From Gallibacter sp963558965 (GTDB lineage Bacteria; Bacillota; Clostridia; Peptostreptococcales; Anaerovoracaceae): 54,932 nt of DNA. The stretch lies in contig CAUWIT010000014.1 of the NCBI GenBank assembly GCA_963558965.1, forward strand, positions 1 to 54,932, read 5' to 3'. Under the pieces are notes generated by a model. That model did not search any database. It was not told the origin of the DNA and saw only the letters and a program-made list of their open reading frames with translations. The stretch's first letter is position 1; every line of letters begins with the position of its first letter. This document shows, one piece after another, positions 21,827 to 30,075 of the stretch. The position numbers were made by a program, and so were the translations under genes.

Positions 21827-22828
21827 ATGATAATAGTATTAAAACAAAACCCAGATCCAATTGAACTAAACCATCTAAGAAGTTGGCTTAGAGATATGGA
21901 CTTTGAAATCCATTACAGCCAAGGTACTTCTACAAGTCTTATGGGTCTTGTGGGTGACACTTCGTCACTTGATATTGATATGATTCGCTCACTTGATGTA
22001 GTAGACAAAGTCATTCGTATACAGGAGCCATATACAAAAGTTAATAGGAAGTTTCATCCTGAAGATACAATAGTAAGTGTAGGTAACTTGAAATTTGGCG
22101 GTGGCAATTTCCAAATTATTGCTGGGCCTTGTACCATCGAATCAAAAGATCAAATAGATACAATAGCTCACGATGTAAAAAAATCAGGTGCATCATTTCT
22201 TAGAGGCGGTGCATTTAAACCTAGAACTTCACCTTATTCATTTCAAGGTATGGGAGAAGAAGGCATCAAGCTTTTGTTAGAAGCAAAAAAATCAACTGAA
22301 CTTCCTATTGTAACAGAAATTACAAGTATCGCTCAGCTTGAACTATTTGAAGATGTAGATATTATCCAAGTTGGCGCTCGCAATATGCAAAACTACGAAC
22401 TGCTAAAAGCACTTGGCAAACAAGACAAACCAGTTTTATTAAAACGTGGAGCTTCTTGCACTTACGAAGACTTTTTAATGAGTGCTGAGTATATTATGAA
22501 TGGCGGCAATGAAAATATCATACTTTGTGAAAGAGGCATACGCACTTTTGAAACAGCTACAAAAAACACTTTGGACTTATGTGCTATTCCTTACTTAAAG
22601 CAAAAGACACATCTACCGGTTATTGTAGATCCAAGCCATGGTACAGGAAACGCTTCACTAGTTGGACCTATGTCACTAGCAGCAGTTGCCGCAGGTGCGG
22701 ATGGACTTATGATTGAAGTACACAATATGCCATCACAAGCTCTTTGCGATGGACCACAGGCTCTAAAGCCAAAGGAATTTGATGAGTTAGTTATTAAAAT
22801 TGAAAAATTAAGATCACTAGGCTTATGA
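21827..22828 (+). CDS. aroF: 3-deoxy-7-phosphoheptulonate (DAHP) synthase, type I-beta
   Basis: 333 residues. It catalyses the first step of the shikimate pathway (PEP plus erythrose 4-phosphate). An N-terminal ferredoxin-like regulatory domain (about 1-75, MIIVLKQNPDPIELNHLRSW...) precedes the TIM barrel with IIAGPCTIES, LRGGAFKPRTSPYSFQG, EITSIAQLEL, VLLKRGASCTYEDFL, CERGIRTFE and VDPSHGTG. This architecture (as in Thermotoga-type enzymes) allows feedback control through the extra domain. GGAGGAAGTTT precedes the ATG. Its TGA overlaps the aroB ATG. First structural gene behind the tyrosine attenuator. Confidence 0.95.
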   Translation: MIIVLKQNPDPIELNHLRSWLRDMDFEIHYSQGTSTSLMGLVGDTSSLDIDMIRSLDVVDKVIRIQEPYTKVNRKFHPEDTIVSVGNLKFGGGNFQIIAGPCTIESKDQIDTIAHDVKKSGASFLRGGAFKPRTSPYSFQGMGEEGIKLLLEAKKSTELPIVTEITSIAQLELFEDVDIIQVGARNMQNYELLKALGKQDKPVLLKRGASCTYEDFLMSAEYIMNGGNENIILCERGIRTFETATKNTLDLCAIPYLKQKTHLPVIVDPSHGTGNASLVGPMSLAAVAAGADGLMIEVHNMPSQALCDGPQALKPKEFDELVIKIEKLRSLGL

Positions 22829-23889
22829 TTATAAATATAAATACAGAAAAACAATATAATATAGAAATAAAAAAACACTTGCTAGATGAAATAGGAGTAA
22901 AGCTTCTAAGTTTTAAAAGGCTGTCAAAAGTTTGTATTATAACTGATATAAATGTACATCCATTGTACACAAAACAGCTTACAGACAGTTTATCAAATAC
23001 AGGTTTTGAAGTTCATAAAATAGTATTTGATAACGGCGAGGCAACCAAATCATTTGAACATCTGCAACAAATAGTAAACTATCTTGCAGATGAAGGATTT
23101 ACAAAATCCGATTTGCTAATCGCACTAGGCGGCGGAGTTATTGGAGATTTAACAGGATTTGCTGCTTCTATTTATCAAAGAGGCATGGACTATATACAGA
23201 TACCAACTACACTTCTATCAGCAGTAGATAGTTCTGTAGGTGGCAAAACAGCAATTAACTTACATGCTGGTAAAAATCTAGTAGGTACATTTTGGCAACC
23301 AAAGGCTGTCTACTTTGATACAGCAACATTGGAAACTTTATCTAAAAAAGAACTTCAAAACGGTTTAAGTGAAATTATAAAAGCTGGAGTTATTTTAGAT
23401 AAAACTATATTAAATATATTAGATGAACATCAACCTTCGCAGCTTGGTATGATTTTAGAAGATTTAATCATCAAAGCTATCGAAGTTAAAAAGAAAATAA
23501 TAGAAATAGATGAACGAGAGTTAGGTATTAGACAAGTTTTAAATCTAGGCCACACTATGGGGCATGCTATAGAAAAATGCAGCAATTTCAATGTTGCACA
23601 TGGCCAAGCAGTAGCCGTAGGTCTACTATCTATGACTCGTATAGCCGAAACAAAAGGTTGGTCAGAAGAGCATATGTCTGATTACTTAGCTCAAATTTAC
23701 GAAAAATATCAATTCGATCTATTTTGTAAATTTACATATGAACAACTTGCAAAAGCTGCATATGCTGATAAAAAAAGACATGGAGATATGATTACACTTG
23801 CTATACCTAAAGCCTTAGGCCAGTGTACATTAAAGGAAATCCATTGCTCTGATCTTGAAGAATTATTTAAAATAGGATTAGGTGAATAA
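22825..23889 (+). CDS. aroB: 3-dehydroquinate synthase
   Basis: 354 residues. It converts DAHP to 3-dehydroquinate using NAD and a divalent metal. Motifs: FDNGEATKSFEH, LIALGGGVIGDLTGFAASIYQRGMDYIQIPTTLLSAVDSSVGGKTAIN (NAD and substrate binding), KAVYFDTATLETL, LSEIIKAGVI, and the metal ligands in RQVLNLGHTMGHAIE and HGQAVAVGL. Normal length. ATGA overlap with aroF; aroA starts 2 bases after its stop. Confidence 0.96.
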   Translation: MIININTEKQYNIEIKKHLLDEIGVKLLSFKRLSKVCIITDINVHPLYTKQLTDSLSNTGFEVHKIVFDNGEATKSFEHLQQIVNYLADEGFTKSDLLIALGGGVIGDLTGFAASIYQRGMDYIQIPTTLLSAVDSSVGGKTAINLHAGKNLVGTFWQPKAVYFDTATLETLSKKELQNGLSEIIKAGVILDKTILNILDEHQPSQLGMILEDLIIKAIEVKKKIIEIDERELGIRQVLNLGHTMGHAIEKCSNFNVAHGQAVAVGLLSMTRIAETKGWSEEHMSDYLAQIYEKYQFDLFCKFTYEQLAKAAYADKKRHGDMITLAIPKALGQCTLKEIHCSDLEELFKIGLGE

Positions 23890-23891
23890 AT

Positions 23892-25076
23892 ATGGATATT
23901 AAAATATTTCCAACCCTTTTAAGCGGCACAGTTTCAAAACTTCAAAGTAAATCTTACGCACATAGAAATTTAATAGCCCTTGCACTAGCTGGCAATATGG
24001 ATTTTTCGCCTGTTGATCTTAACTCAGATGATATAAAGGCAACAGCAGATGGACTTTTAAGACTCTCAGAAGAAAATCCAACTATAGACTCTCACGAAAG
24101 CGGTACTACACTTCGTATGCTTCTACCGATTTTAGCAGTTACAAAAAACAAAAGTCATCTAGTACTAGGACACCAATTGGCAAACAGGCCCATCGATCCA
24201 TTAATTAATGCGATTAATCGTGGAGGTTGTCAAATAACAAGAGACAATTTAAATATTTACATCGATGGCAATTTAAAAGGTGGCGATTTTTACATACCAG
24301 GCAATATTAGTTCTCAGTTTATATCTGGGCTACTATACGCATTGCCTCTGTGTCAAAATGATTCCCACCTATATGTTAATACGGAAATTCAATCTAGACC
24401 TTACGTGGATATGACGTTAAAAGTTTTAAGAGATTTCGGTATTTCAATAGATGAAACAAAATCAAACCAAAGAAGCGATACTACTGTTTTCAATATAAAA
24501 GGTGGACAAAAATATATATCCCCTAAAAATCTTTCAGTTGAAACAGATTGGTCAAACAGCGCTTTTTGGTTAACATCCAATTTTCTTGGAAGTCAAATAA
24601 AAGTCAATGGATTAAGAGAAGATTCCCTCCAAGGTGATAAAGGGATAGTTGCGATACTAAAAAGACTAAAGACTAGCGACCAAGTTGAAATAAACCTAAG
24701 TGACATTCCTGATTTATTACCTACTTTGGCAATCGCTGCATCTTACCGAAAACCAAGTGCAGTAACTAGGTTTACCAATATAGCAAGGCTTCACATAAAG
24801 GAAAGCGACAGAGTTTTTTCAACTCGCCAAATGATTTTAAATTTAGGCGGCGAATTTTTCTCAGACGAGGATCAAATCGTTATAACTTCAAAGGGCGGCT
24901 TAAGTGGCGGCATTGTTGATGCTTATGATGACCATCGTATAGTAATGGCCGCAGCTGTTGGCGCAACACTTTCAAAAGAGCCAGTTACTATTTTAGGCGC
25001 ACAAGCTGTAAATAAATCTTATCCAAACTTTTTTGAACAGTACCAAGAGTTAGGAGGAAAAATTGTTAAGCTCTAG
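23892..25076 (+). CDS. aroA: 3-phosphoshikimate 1-carboxyvinyltransferase (EPSP synthase)
   Basis: 394 residues, slightly shorter than the usual 420-430. It joins shikimate 3-phosphate and PEP. Visible motifs: SKSYAHRNLIALALA (substrate-binding K, S, R), ESGTTLRMLLPILA (PEP loop), SSQFISGLLYALPLC, SRPYVDMTLKVL, DWSNSAFWL, DIPDLLPTLAIAA, LHIKESDRVFST and AYDDHRIVMAAAV. The loop reads ESGTTLRML rather than the NAGTAMRPL of enterobacterial enzymes, a class difference. The 3' end overlaps aroC by 14 bases, and its last codons supply the ribosome binding site of aroC. Confidence 0.95.
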   Translation: MDIKIFPTLLSGTVSKLQSKSYAHRNLIALALAGNMDFSPVDLNSDDIKATADGLLRLSEENPTIDSHESGTTLRMLLPILAVTKNKSHLVLGHQLANRPIDPLINAINRGGCQITRDNLNIYIDGNLKGGDFYIPGNISSQFISGLLYALPLCQNDSHLYVNTEIQSRPYVDMTLKVLRDFGISIDETKSNQRSDTTVFNIKGGQKYISPKNLSVETDWSNSAFWLTSNFLGSQIKVNGLREDSLQGDKGIVAILKRLKTSDQVEINLSDIPDLLPTLAIAASYRKPSAVTRFTNIARLHIKESDRVFSTRQMILNLGGEFFSDEDQIVITSKGGLSGGIVDAYDDHRIVMAAAVGATLSKEPVTILGAQAVNKSYPNFFEQYQELGGKIVKL

Positions 25077-26394
25077 TTTTGGAAAAAATTTAAAAATAAC
25101 TATTACCGGTGGCAGCCATGAAAAAGAAATGGTTTTAACTGTTCAAGGCTTGCCCCCTGGCAAAAATATAAATATAAATCAGTTACAAAGTTTTTTAGAT
25201 AGACGAGCTCCAGGCAGAGATGATTTGTCAACTAGCCGAAAAGAAGGGGACAAAGTTTATCTTAGACAAAACGACCAGGACATTGCTCCTGAAGATTTTG
25301 TAACATCAAGTGATATGACATTTGTTATAAAAAATAACAATCACAACTCAAAAGAATACAATTTAAAATATCCTAGACCAGGCCATGCTGACCTGCCCGC
25401 ATATTTGAAATACGGCGATACAGTAAATATGGCTGGCGGTGGCCCATTTAGCGGTCGCATGACTGCAATGCTTTGTGTTATAGGCGGTATAGCAATTCAG
25501 CTTCTAAAAGATTTTGGTATAACAATCGGAAGTCAAGCACTGTCAATAGCTTATGCTAAAAACAGACCTCTTGATCCGGTAGCTCCAAATGCTACCCCTA
25601 TAAACCAAATGATGAAAGACGAAATAGCCTATGCAAAAGAAGATGGCAATTCCATTGGCGGGGTTGTCGAAGTTTTTGCAACCGGCCTACCAACTGGACT
25701 TGGCGGTCCTATGTATGATGGAGTTGAAAGCATTTTATCTCCTATACTATTTGGTATACCAGGTGTTAAAGGTGTCGAATTTGGCAATGGGTTTGCAGCT
25801 GCAAATCTAATGGGTTCAGAGAACAATGACGATATTTTCGCCGTTACAAATGACCATAAAATACTTACAGCCACTAACAACCATGGGGGCGTATTAGGGG
25901 GTCTTACTACAGGGATGCCTTTAATTTTACGAGTTGGTTTTAAGCCTACTCCTTCCATTGGCAAAACGCAAAAAACGGTTAATCTGGATACAGGTAAACC
26001 TGAGTCGTTTAAAATCCAAGGCCGTCACGATCCTTGTATAGTACCAAGAGCGCTACCGGTCACTGAAGCAGCAACTGCTGTAGGTATTTTAGATATGATG
26101 ATTGGCGAAGGATATTTCAACGATCCAGATGACTTAAGTCAACTTAGAAATCAAATTGATGAAATAGATAATCAGCTTGTCGGTTTACTAAAAAAACGCA
26201 TGTCAATAAGCGAAAAAGTTGCAAAATACAAAATCGCTCACAATATGCCAATTTATCAAAGTTCAAGAGAAGATGATATTTTACAAAAAGTAGGCCCACA
26301 GCTTGAAAATATTTACAAAGAAATTTTTAACACTAGTAAGCAAATTCAACAGGATTTAGTTCAAAATGACAGAAAGGAGAGTGGCGCAAAATGA
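25063..26394 (+). CDS. Chorismate synthase fused to chorismate mutase (AroC-AroQ)
   Basis: 443 residues, starting at TTG 25063 behind TTAGGAGGAAAAA. Residues 1 to about 350 are chorismate synthase (FMN-dependent removal of phosphate from EPSP): SFGKNLKITITGGSHE, RRAPGRDDLSTSRKEGDKV, YPRPGHADLPAYLKYG, MAGGGPFSGRMTAML, NDHKILTATNNHGGVLGGLTTGMPL, GRHDPCIVPRALPV. Residues about 360-443 form an AroQ-type helical chorismate mutase: LSQLRNQIDEIDNQLVGLLKKRMSISEKVAKYK and YQSSREDDILQKV, with the active-site Arg, Lys and Glu positions present. The fusion would pass chorismate directly to prephenate, biasing flux to Tyr and Phe, which fits Tyr-based attenuation. Confidence 0.93.
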   Translation: MLSSSFGKNLKITITGGSHEKEMVLTVQGLPPGKNININQLQSFLDRRAPGRDDLSTSRKEGDKVYLRQNDQDIAPEDFVTSSDMTFVIKNNNHNSKEYNLKYPRPGHADLPAYLKYGDTVNMAGGGPFSGRMTAMLCVIGGIAIQLLKDFGITIGSQALSIAYAKNRPLDPVAPNATPINQMMKDEIAYAKEDGNSIGGVVEVFATGLPTGLGGPMYDGVESILSPILFGIPGVKGVEFGNGFAAANLMGSENNDDIFAVTNDHKILTATNNHGGVLGGLTTGMPLILRVGFKPTPSIGKTQKTVNLDTGKPESFKIQGRHDPCIVPRALPVTEAATAVGILDMMIGEGYFNDPDDLSQLRNQIDEIDNQLVGLLKKRMSISEKVAKYKIAHNMPIYQSSREDDILQKVGPQLENIYKEIFNTSKQIQQDLVQNDRKESGAK

Positions 26395-27638
26395 GTTTTG
26401 GTCTTTTAGGAGAACATCTCTCTCACAGTTACTCACAAATAATACACAATATGATTGGAGCATACAGCTACGATATGTACGAAGTAGCTCCAGAAGACTT
26501 GGAAGATTTTATTGAGAATGGCGACTTTAGCGGTTTAAACGTTACTATGCCTTACAAGGAAACGGTTATGCCCCTTATACAGGTTGACCCACTAGCAAAA
26601 AAACTTGGCGCCGTAAATACAATCTACCACAAGGATGGTGTATTAAGAGGCACAAACACTGACTTCTTTGGATTTATGTACTTGCTATCACTAAATAAAA
26701 TAGACTTAACTAATAAAAAAGTCCTAATTTTAGGTACTGGTGGCGCAAGTAAAATTGTTCAGGCAACTGCCCACGCATGTGAAGCAAAAGATGTTTTTGT
26801 AGCTAGTAGACAAAAGTCAAAACAATATGTTTCATACAAAACTCTACCTTTAGATGTAGATATAATCGTAAATGCAACACCTGTTGGAACATATCCAAAT
26901 GTTACAGAACGCATAGTTGACCTAAAACCATTTACAAAGCTAGAAGCCGTTATTGACTTAAATTACAATCCATCTAAGTCAGACCTACTTTTACAGGCTG
27001 AAAAACGTGGCATTAAATTTGCAAATGGCCTATCAATGTTAGTAGCTCAAGCTACAAAAGCTGGACAGTACTTTGTAGGAATGGATTTCTTGCAGTATAA
27101 CAAGCAGATTTTAAGAAATCTAGAAGCTATGACATTGAACATTATTATCGTTGGCATGCCAAGCTCAGGTAAGACTACAATCGGTACTGCTGTAGCTAAA
27201 CTTACAGACAGAAAATTTGTAGACCTTGATGAAGAAGTAGTAAAAAGAGCCGGTATGCCAATCCCTGAAATATTTGATAAATACGGTGAAAAACATTTCA
27301 GAGATCTTGAAACTGAAGTTATAAAAGACTTTGGAAAAGAAAAAAATCTAGTTATAGCAACTGGTGGCGGTACTATTATAAGAGAAGAAAACCGCGATGC
27401 AATCAGATGTAACAGCGTTGTCGTAGAATTAAAACGCGACTTTAGCCTATTATCAACTGATGGTAGACCAGTTTCTCAGGCAGCCGAATCCATGGATGCC
27501 CTATACAATGAACGTAAAGAATTTTACGATTTAGCCAAAGATGTGTCTGTTGAAAACAATGACACAGTAGAAAACGTTGCAAACAAAGTATTAGACAAGA
27601 TAGGAGATTATTATGAAAATGAAGATTTCAACAAATAA
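26391..27638 (+). CDS. Shikimate dehydrogenase fused to shikimate kinase (AroE-AroK)
   Basis: 415 residues. Residues 1 to about 245 are shikimate 5-dehydrogenase: GLLGEHLSHSYSQIIHN, NVTMPYKE (catalytic Lys), AVNTIY, GTNTDFFGF (catalytic Asp), LILGTGGASK (dinucleotide loop), NATPVGTYP and GLSMLVAQA. From about 248 it is shikimate kinase: IIIVGMPSSGKTTIGTAVA (Walker A), FVDLDEEVVKRAG, FRDLETEVI, LVIATGGGTI and LSTDGRPVS. The two catalyse successive steps (3-dehydroshikimate to shikimate to shikimate 3-phosphate). ATGA overlap with aroC; the 3' end overlaps ridA by 26 bases. Confidence 0.95.
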   Translation: MSFGLLGEHLSHSYSQIIHNMIGAYSYDMYEVAPEDLEDFIENGDFSGLNVTMPYKETVMPLIQVDPLAKKLGAVNTIYHKDGVLRGTNTDFFGFMYLLSLNKIDLTNKKVLILGTGGASKIVQATAHACEAKDVFVASRQKSKQYVSYKTLPLDVDIIVNATPVGTYPNVTERIVDLKPFTKLEAVIDLNYNPSKSDLLLQAEKRGIKFANGLSMLVAQATKAGQYFVGMDFLQYNKQILRNLEAMTLNIIIVGMPSSGKTTIGTAVAKLTDRKFVDLDEEVVKRAGMPIPEIFDKYGEKHFRDLETEVIKDFGKEKNLVIATGGGTIIREENRDAIRCNSVVVELKRDFSLLSTDGRPVSQAAESMDALYNERKEFYDLAKDVSVENNDTVENVANKVLDKIGDYYENEDFNK

Positions 27639-27996
27639 TGCACCTGCTGCAATTGGACCTTATTCACAGGCTATTATGGCTGGAGATCATATCTATATCT
27701 CAGGACAACTTGGACTAGATCCAGCAACTGGCGAATTTGTTAGTGATGATGTACAAGAGCAAGCAAGACAGGCATTTAAAAATATTGATGCTATTTTAAC
27801 TGAAGCCGGATGTTCTCTATACAACATCGTTAAAACTACTTGCTTTATCCAGAGCATGGATGATTTTGCAAAGGTTAACGAAGTTTACGGAGAATACTTC
27901 GGTGATGGTCCATACCCTGCAAGATCTGCTGTAGAAGTTTCAAAACTTCCAAAAGGCGGACTAGTAGAAATCGAAACAATAGCTTTAGTAAAATAA
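27613..27996 (+). CDS. ridA: RidA-family reactive enamine/imine deaminase
   Basis: 127 residues, the standard size. It hydrolyses reactive enamine/imine intermediates formed by PLP enzymes and so protects aminotransferases and related enzymes. Family features: NNAPAAIGPYSQAI, DHIYISGQLGLDPATGEFV, QARQAFKNIDAILTEAG, VKTTCFIQSMDDFAKVNEVYGEYFG and the closing PARSAVEVSKLPKGGLVEIETIA with the conserved Arg. The ATG lies inside the end of the aroE-aroK gene with AGGAGATTATT in front, so the genes are coupled. Its place in an aromatic amino acid operon fits protection of the aromatic aminotransferase step. Confidence 0.93.
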   Translation: MKMKISTNNAPAAIGPYSQAIMAGDHIYISGQLGLDPATGEFVSDDVQEQARQAFKNIDAILTEAGCSLYNIVKTTCFIQSMDDFAKVNEVYGEYFGDGPYPARSAVEVSKLPKGGLVEIETIALVK

Positions 27997-28016
27997 ATTA
28001 TATTGGAGGGAATATT

Positions 28017-29339
28017 ATGAAGAACATAATCAGAGACGACGTAAGTAAGCACACAAACGTTTTCGACGTACTAAAAGAAAGAGGATTTATCGAACAGTGC
28101 ACACACGAAGATGAAATCAGAGAATTACTAGGCAAAGAAAAAATCAAATTTTACATCGGATTTGACCCAACTGCTGACTGTCTACACATCGGACACTTTA
28201 TGCAGATTATCATTATGATGTACATGCAGAAATTTGGCCACACTCCAGTAGTTCTAATCGGTGGTGGTACAGGCATGGTTGGAGACCCTTCAGGTAGACA
28301 GGACATGCGTAAATTTATGACTCGTGAAACAGTTGAAGAAAACTGCAATGCGTTTAAAAAGCTATTTGATAACTTTATCGAATTCGACGACGATTTCCAT
28401 TACTACGGTGGTACTTACGGCGTTAAAAACGATTACAATAAAGAGCCAGACGAAGGTAAAGCTATTTGCCTAAACAACGCTACTTGGCTAATGGATATTA
28501 ACTACATCCAGTTTATTAGAGATATTGGTAAACACTTCTCTGTTAACACAATGCTAAGAGCAGACTGCTACAAGCAGAGACTTGAAGATGGTTTGACATT
28601 CCTAGAAATGAACTACATGCTAATGCAGTCATACGACTTTATGGTACTTGCTAGAGACCTTGATGTAAAAATGCAGTTTGGTGGTAACGACCAGTGGTCA
28701 AACTTAATCGGTGGTGTTGAACTAACTAAAAAAGAATTAGACAAACAGGTATACGCTATGACATTTACTCTACTTACAACTAGCGAAGGTAAAAAGATGG
28801 GTAAAACTCAGGCTGGCGCTCTATGGCTAGACGGCTATAGAACTTCTCCTTACGAATTCTTCCAATACTGGAGAAATATCAACGATGCTGACGTTGAAAA
28901 ATGTCTAAAGATGTTAACATTTTTACCTCTTGAAGAAATCGCTGAACTTGTTAATGTTGAAGGTGCAGAAATCAACAAAGCTAAGGAAGTTCTAGCATTT
29001 GAAATCACTAAACTTGTTCACGGCGAAGAAGCTGCACAAAAAGCTTTAGACGGTTCAAGAGCTGCTTTCGAAGGTCAGGGAAATATGGACAATATCCCTC
29101 ATACTAAACTTGATGCTTCTATGTTTGAAGGAGAAGGTATGGGAGTTGTTAACCTAATCAGAGAAATCGGACTAGTTCCTTCAAACTCTGAAGGTTTCAG
29201 AACTATCCAGCAGGGTGGTCTAACAGTAGCAGAAGAAAAAGTAACTGATACTAAGATGATGATCACTAAGGATATGTTCAAAGACGGAAAACTTTTAATC
29301 CAAAAAGGTAAAAAGAAATTCCATATGGTTGAAATCTAA
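28017..29339 (+). CDS. tyrS: Tyrosyl-tRNA synthetase
   Basis: 440 residues. Class Ic synthetase: FYIGFDPTADCLHIGHFMQI carries the HIGH motif, MQFGGNDQWSNLIGG is the Tyr-specific pocket (QFGGNDQW), and KKMGKTQAGALW is the KMSKS equivalent (KMGKT). An anticodon-binding region and a C-terminal S4-like RNA-binding segment (FRTIQQGGLTVAEEKVTD...LIQKGKKKFHMVEI) follow. It comes after ridA by 20 bases with GGAGGGAATATT as ribosome binding site, and is closed by a strong terminator. Being last in an operon with a Tyr-codon leader, its synthesis would also rise when charged tRNA-Tyr falls. Confidence 0.96.
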   Translation: MKNIIRDDVSKHTNVFDVLKERGFIEQCTHEDEIRELLGKEKIKFYIGFDPTADCLHIGHFMQIIIMMYMQKFGHTPVVLIGGGTGMVGDPSGRQDMRKFMTRETVEENCNAFKKLFDNFIEFDDDFHYYGGTYGVKNDYNKEPDEGKAICLNNATWLMDINYIQFIRDIGKHFSVNTMLRADCYKQRLEDGLTFLEMNYMLMQSYDFMVLARDLDVKMQFGGNDQWSNLIGGVELTKKELDKQVYAMTFTLLTTSEGKKMGKTQAGALWLDGYRTSPYEFFQYWRNINDADVEKCLKMLTFLPLEEIAELVNVEGAEINKAKEVLAFEITKLVHGEEAAQKALDGSRAAFEGQGNMDNIPHTKLDASMFEGEGMGVVNLIREIGLVPSNSEGFRTIQQGGLTVAEEKVTDTKMMITKDMFKDGKLLIQKGKKKFHMVEI

Positions 29340-29361
29340 AAATATCTATTCTATAACTTTT

Positions 29362-29405
29362 GGTGTTGGTGATGAAATCTCATTTCATCACCAATACCTT
29401 TTTTA
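29362..29405 (+). terminator. Rho-independent terminator of the aro-tyrS operon
   Basis: GGTGTTGGTGATGAAAT (29362-29378) pairs with ATTTCATCACCAATACC (29382-29398) over 17 bp with one G-U pair and a 3-base loop, then TTTTTT. Confidence 0.95.
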
Positions 29406-29440
29406 TTAGATATCATTATATCCATTGTAATGCAAATATA

Positions 29441-29483
29441 AAAAAAGAGATCCAAGACAGCTTAAACGCTGCTACAGATCTCT
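29441..29483 (-). terminator. Rho-independent terminator after the RimJ/RimL-type acetyltransferase
   Basis: Outer arms AGAGAT (29446-29451) and ATCTCT (29478-29483) and inner CAGC/GCTG (29458-29461, 29468-29471) give a two-part hairpin; the minus strand ends in a T-run (complement of 29439-29446). It has the same outer arms as the terminator at 3185-3226. Confidence 0.75.
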
Positions 29484-29505
29484 CTTTGAATCTTAGTTTC
29501 TATTA

Positions 29506-30042
29506 TTAACGATGCCATTCCTCACGGAGCATTGAATACATCTTAACATCTCTAACAGTACCGTCAAAATCCACAGAAGATTTTCGTCTAAAACCTTCAT
29601 ATACAAATCCAACTTTTTCAATTACCTTTTGAGATGCTATATTTACCACATTGGTCTGGATGGATAGGACATCAAGATCAAACTTTTCAAAAACATAATC
29701 TATCATGGCCTTTGCGGCCTCAGTCATATAGCCATTGTTCCAAAATTTTTCATCAAGGGCATATCCCATTTCTCTTGAGCCTACCCCTTCTCTGTGAACA
29801 TCTGGCTCAAAGCCGATATTTCCGATAATCTGTCCTGTTTCCTTTAGGATTATTTTAAATGCTCCAACTGGTATAAATATCTCTCTTATGATTTTTCGGG
29901 ATTCCTCCTCGTCTTGGTGAGGCTTCCATCCTGCCCTAGGACCTACATTTGGATTTTTTGCAAAGGCATACAATCCTTTTACGTCTTCGTCTGTATCAGT
30001 CCAAGGAATCATAATAAGTCTCTGTGTTTCAACTTTATCCAT
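29506..30042 (-). CDS. GNAT acetyltransferase of the RimJ/RimL type
   Basis: 178 residues from ATG 30042, chosen because GAGAGGTGTTTTAT precedes it; a GTG three codons earlier lies in that site. The pattern is that of ribosomal-protein-type GNATs: ETQRLIMIPWTDTD at the start, QIIGNIGFEPD, SREMGYALDEKFWNNGYMTEAAKAMIDYVFEKF (acetyl-CoA loop N-N-G-Y-M-T-E-A), LSIQTNVVNIASQKVIEKVGFVYEGFRRK. The substrate could be a protein N-terminus, an antibiotic or a metabolite; the sequence does not tell. Monocistronic with its own terminator. Confidence 0.88.
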   Translation of the reverse strand: MDKVETQRLIMIPWTDTDEDVKGLYAFAKNPNVGPRAGWKPHQDEEESRKIIREIFIPVGAFKIILKETGQIIGNIGFEPDVHREGVGSREMGYALDEKFWNNGYMTEAAKAMIDYVFEKFDLDVLSIQTNVVNIASQKVIEKVGFVYEGFRRKSSVDFDGTVRDVKMYSMLREEWHR

Positions 30043-30075
30043 ATAAAACACCTCTCGCTAAATTACTCCGTTAAA

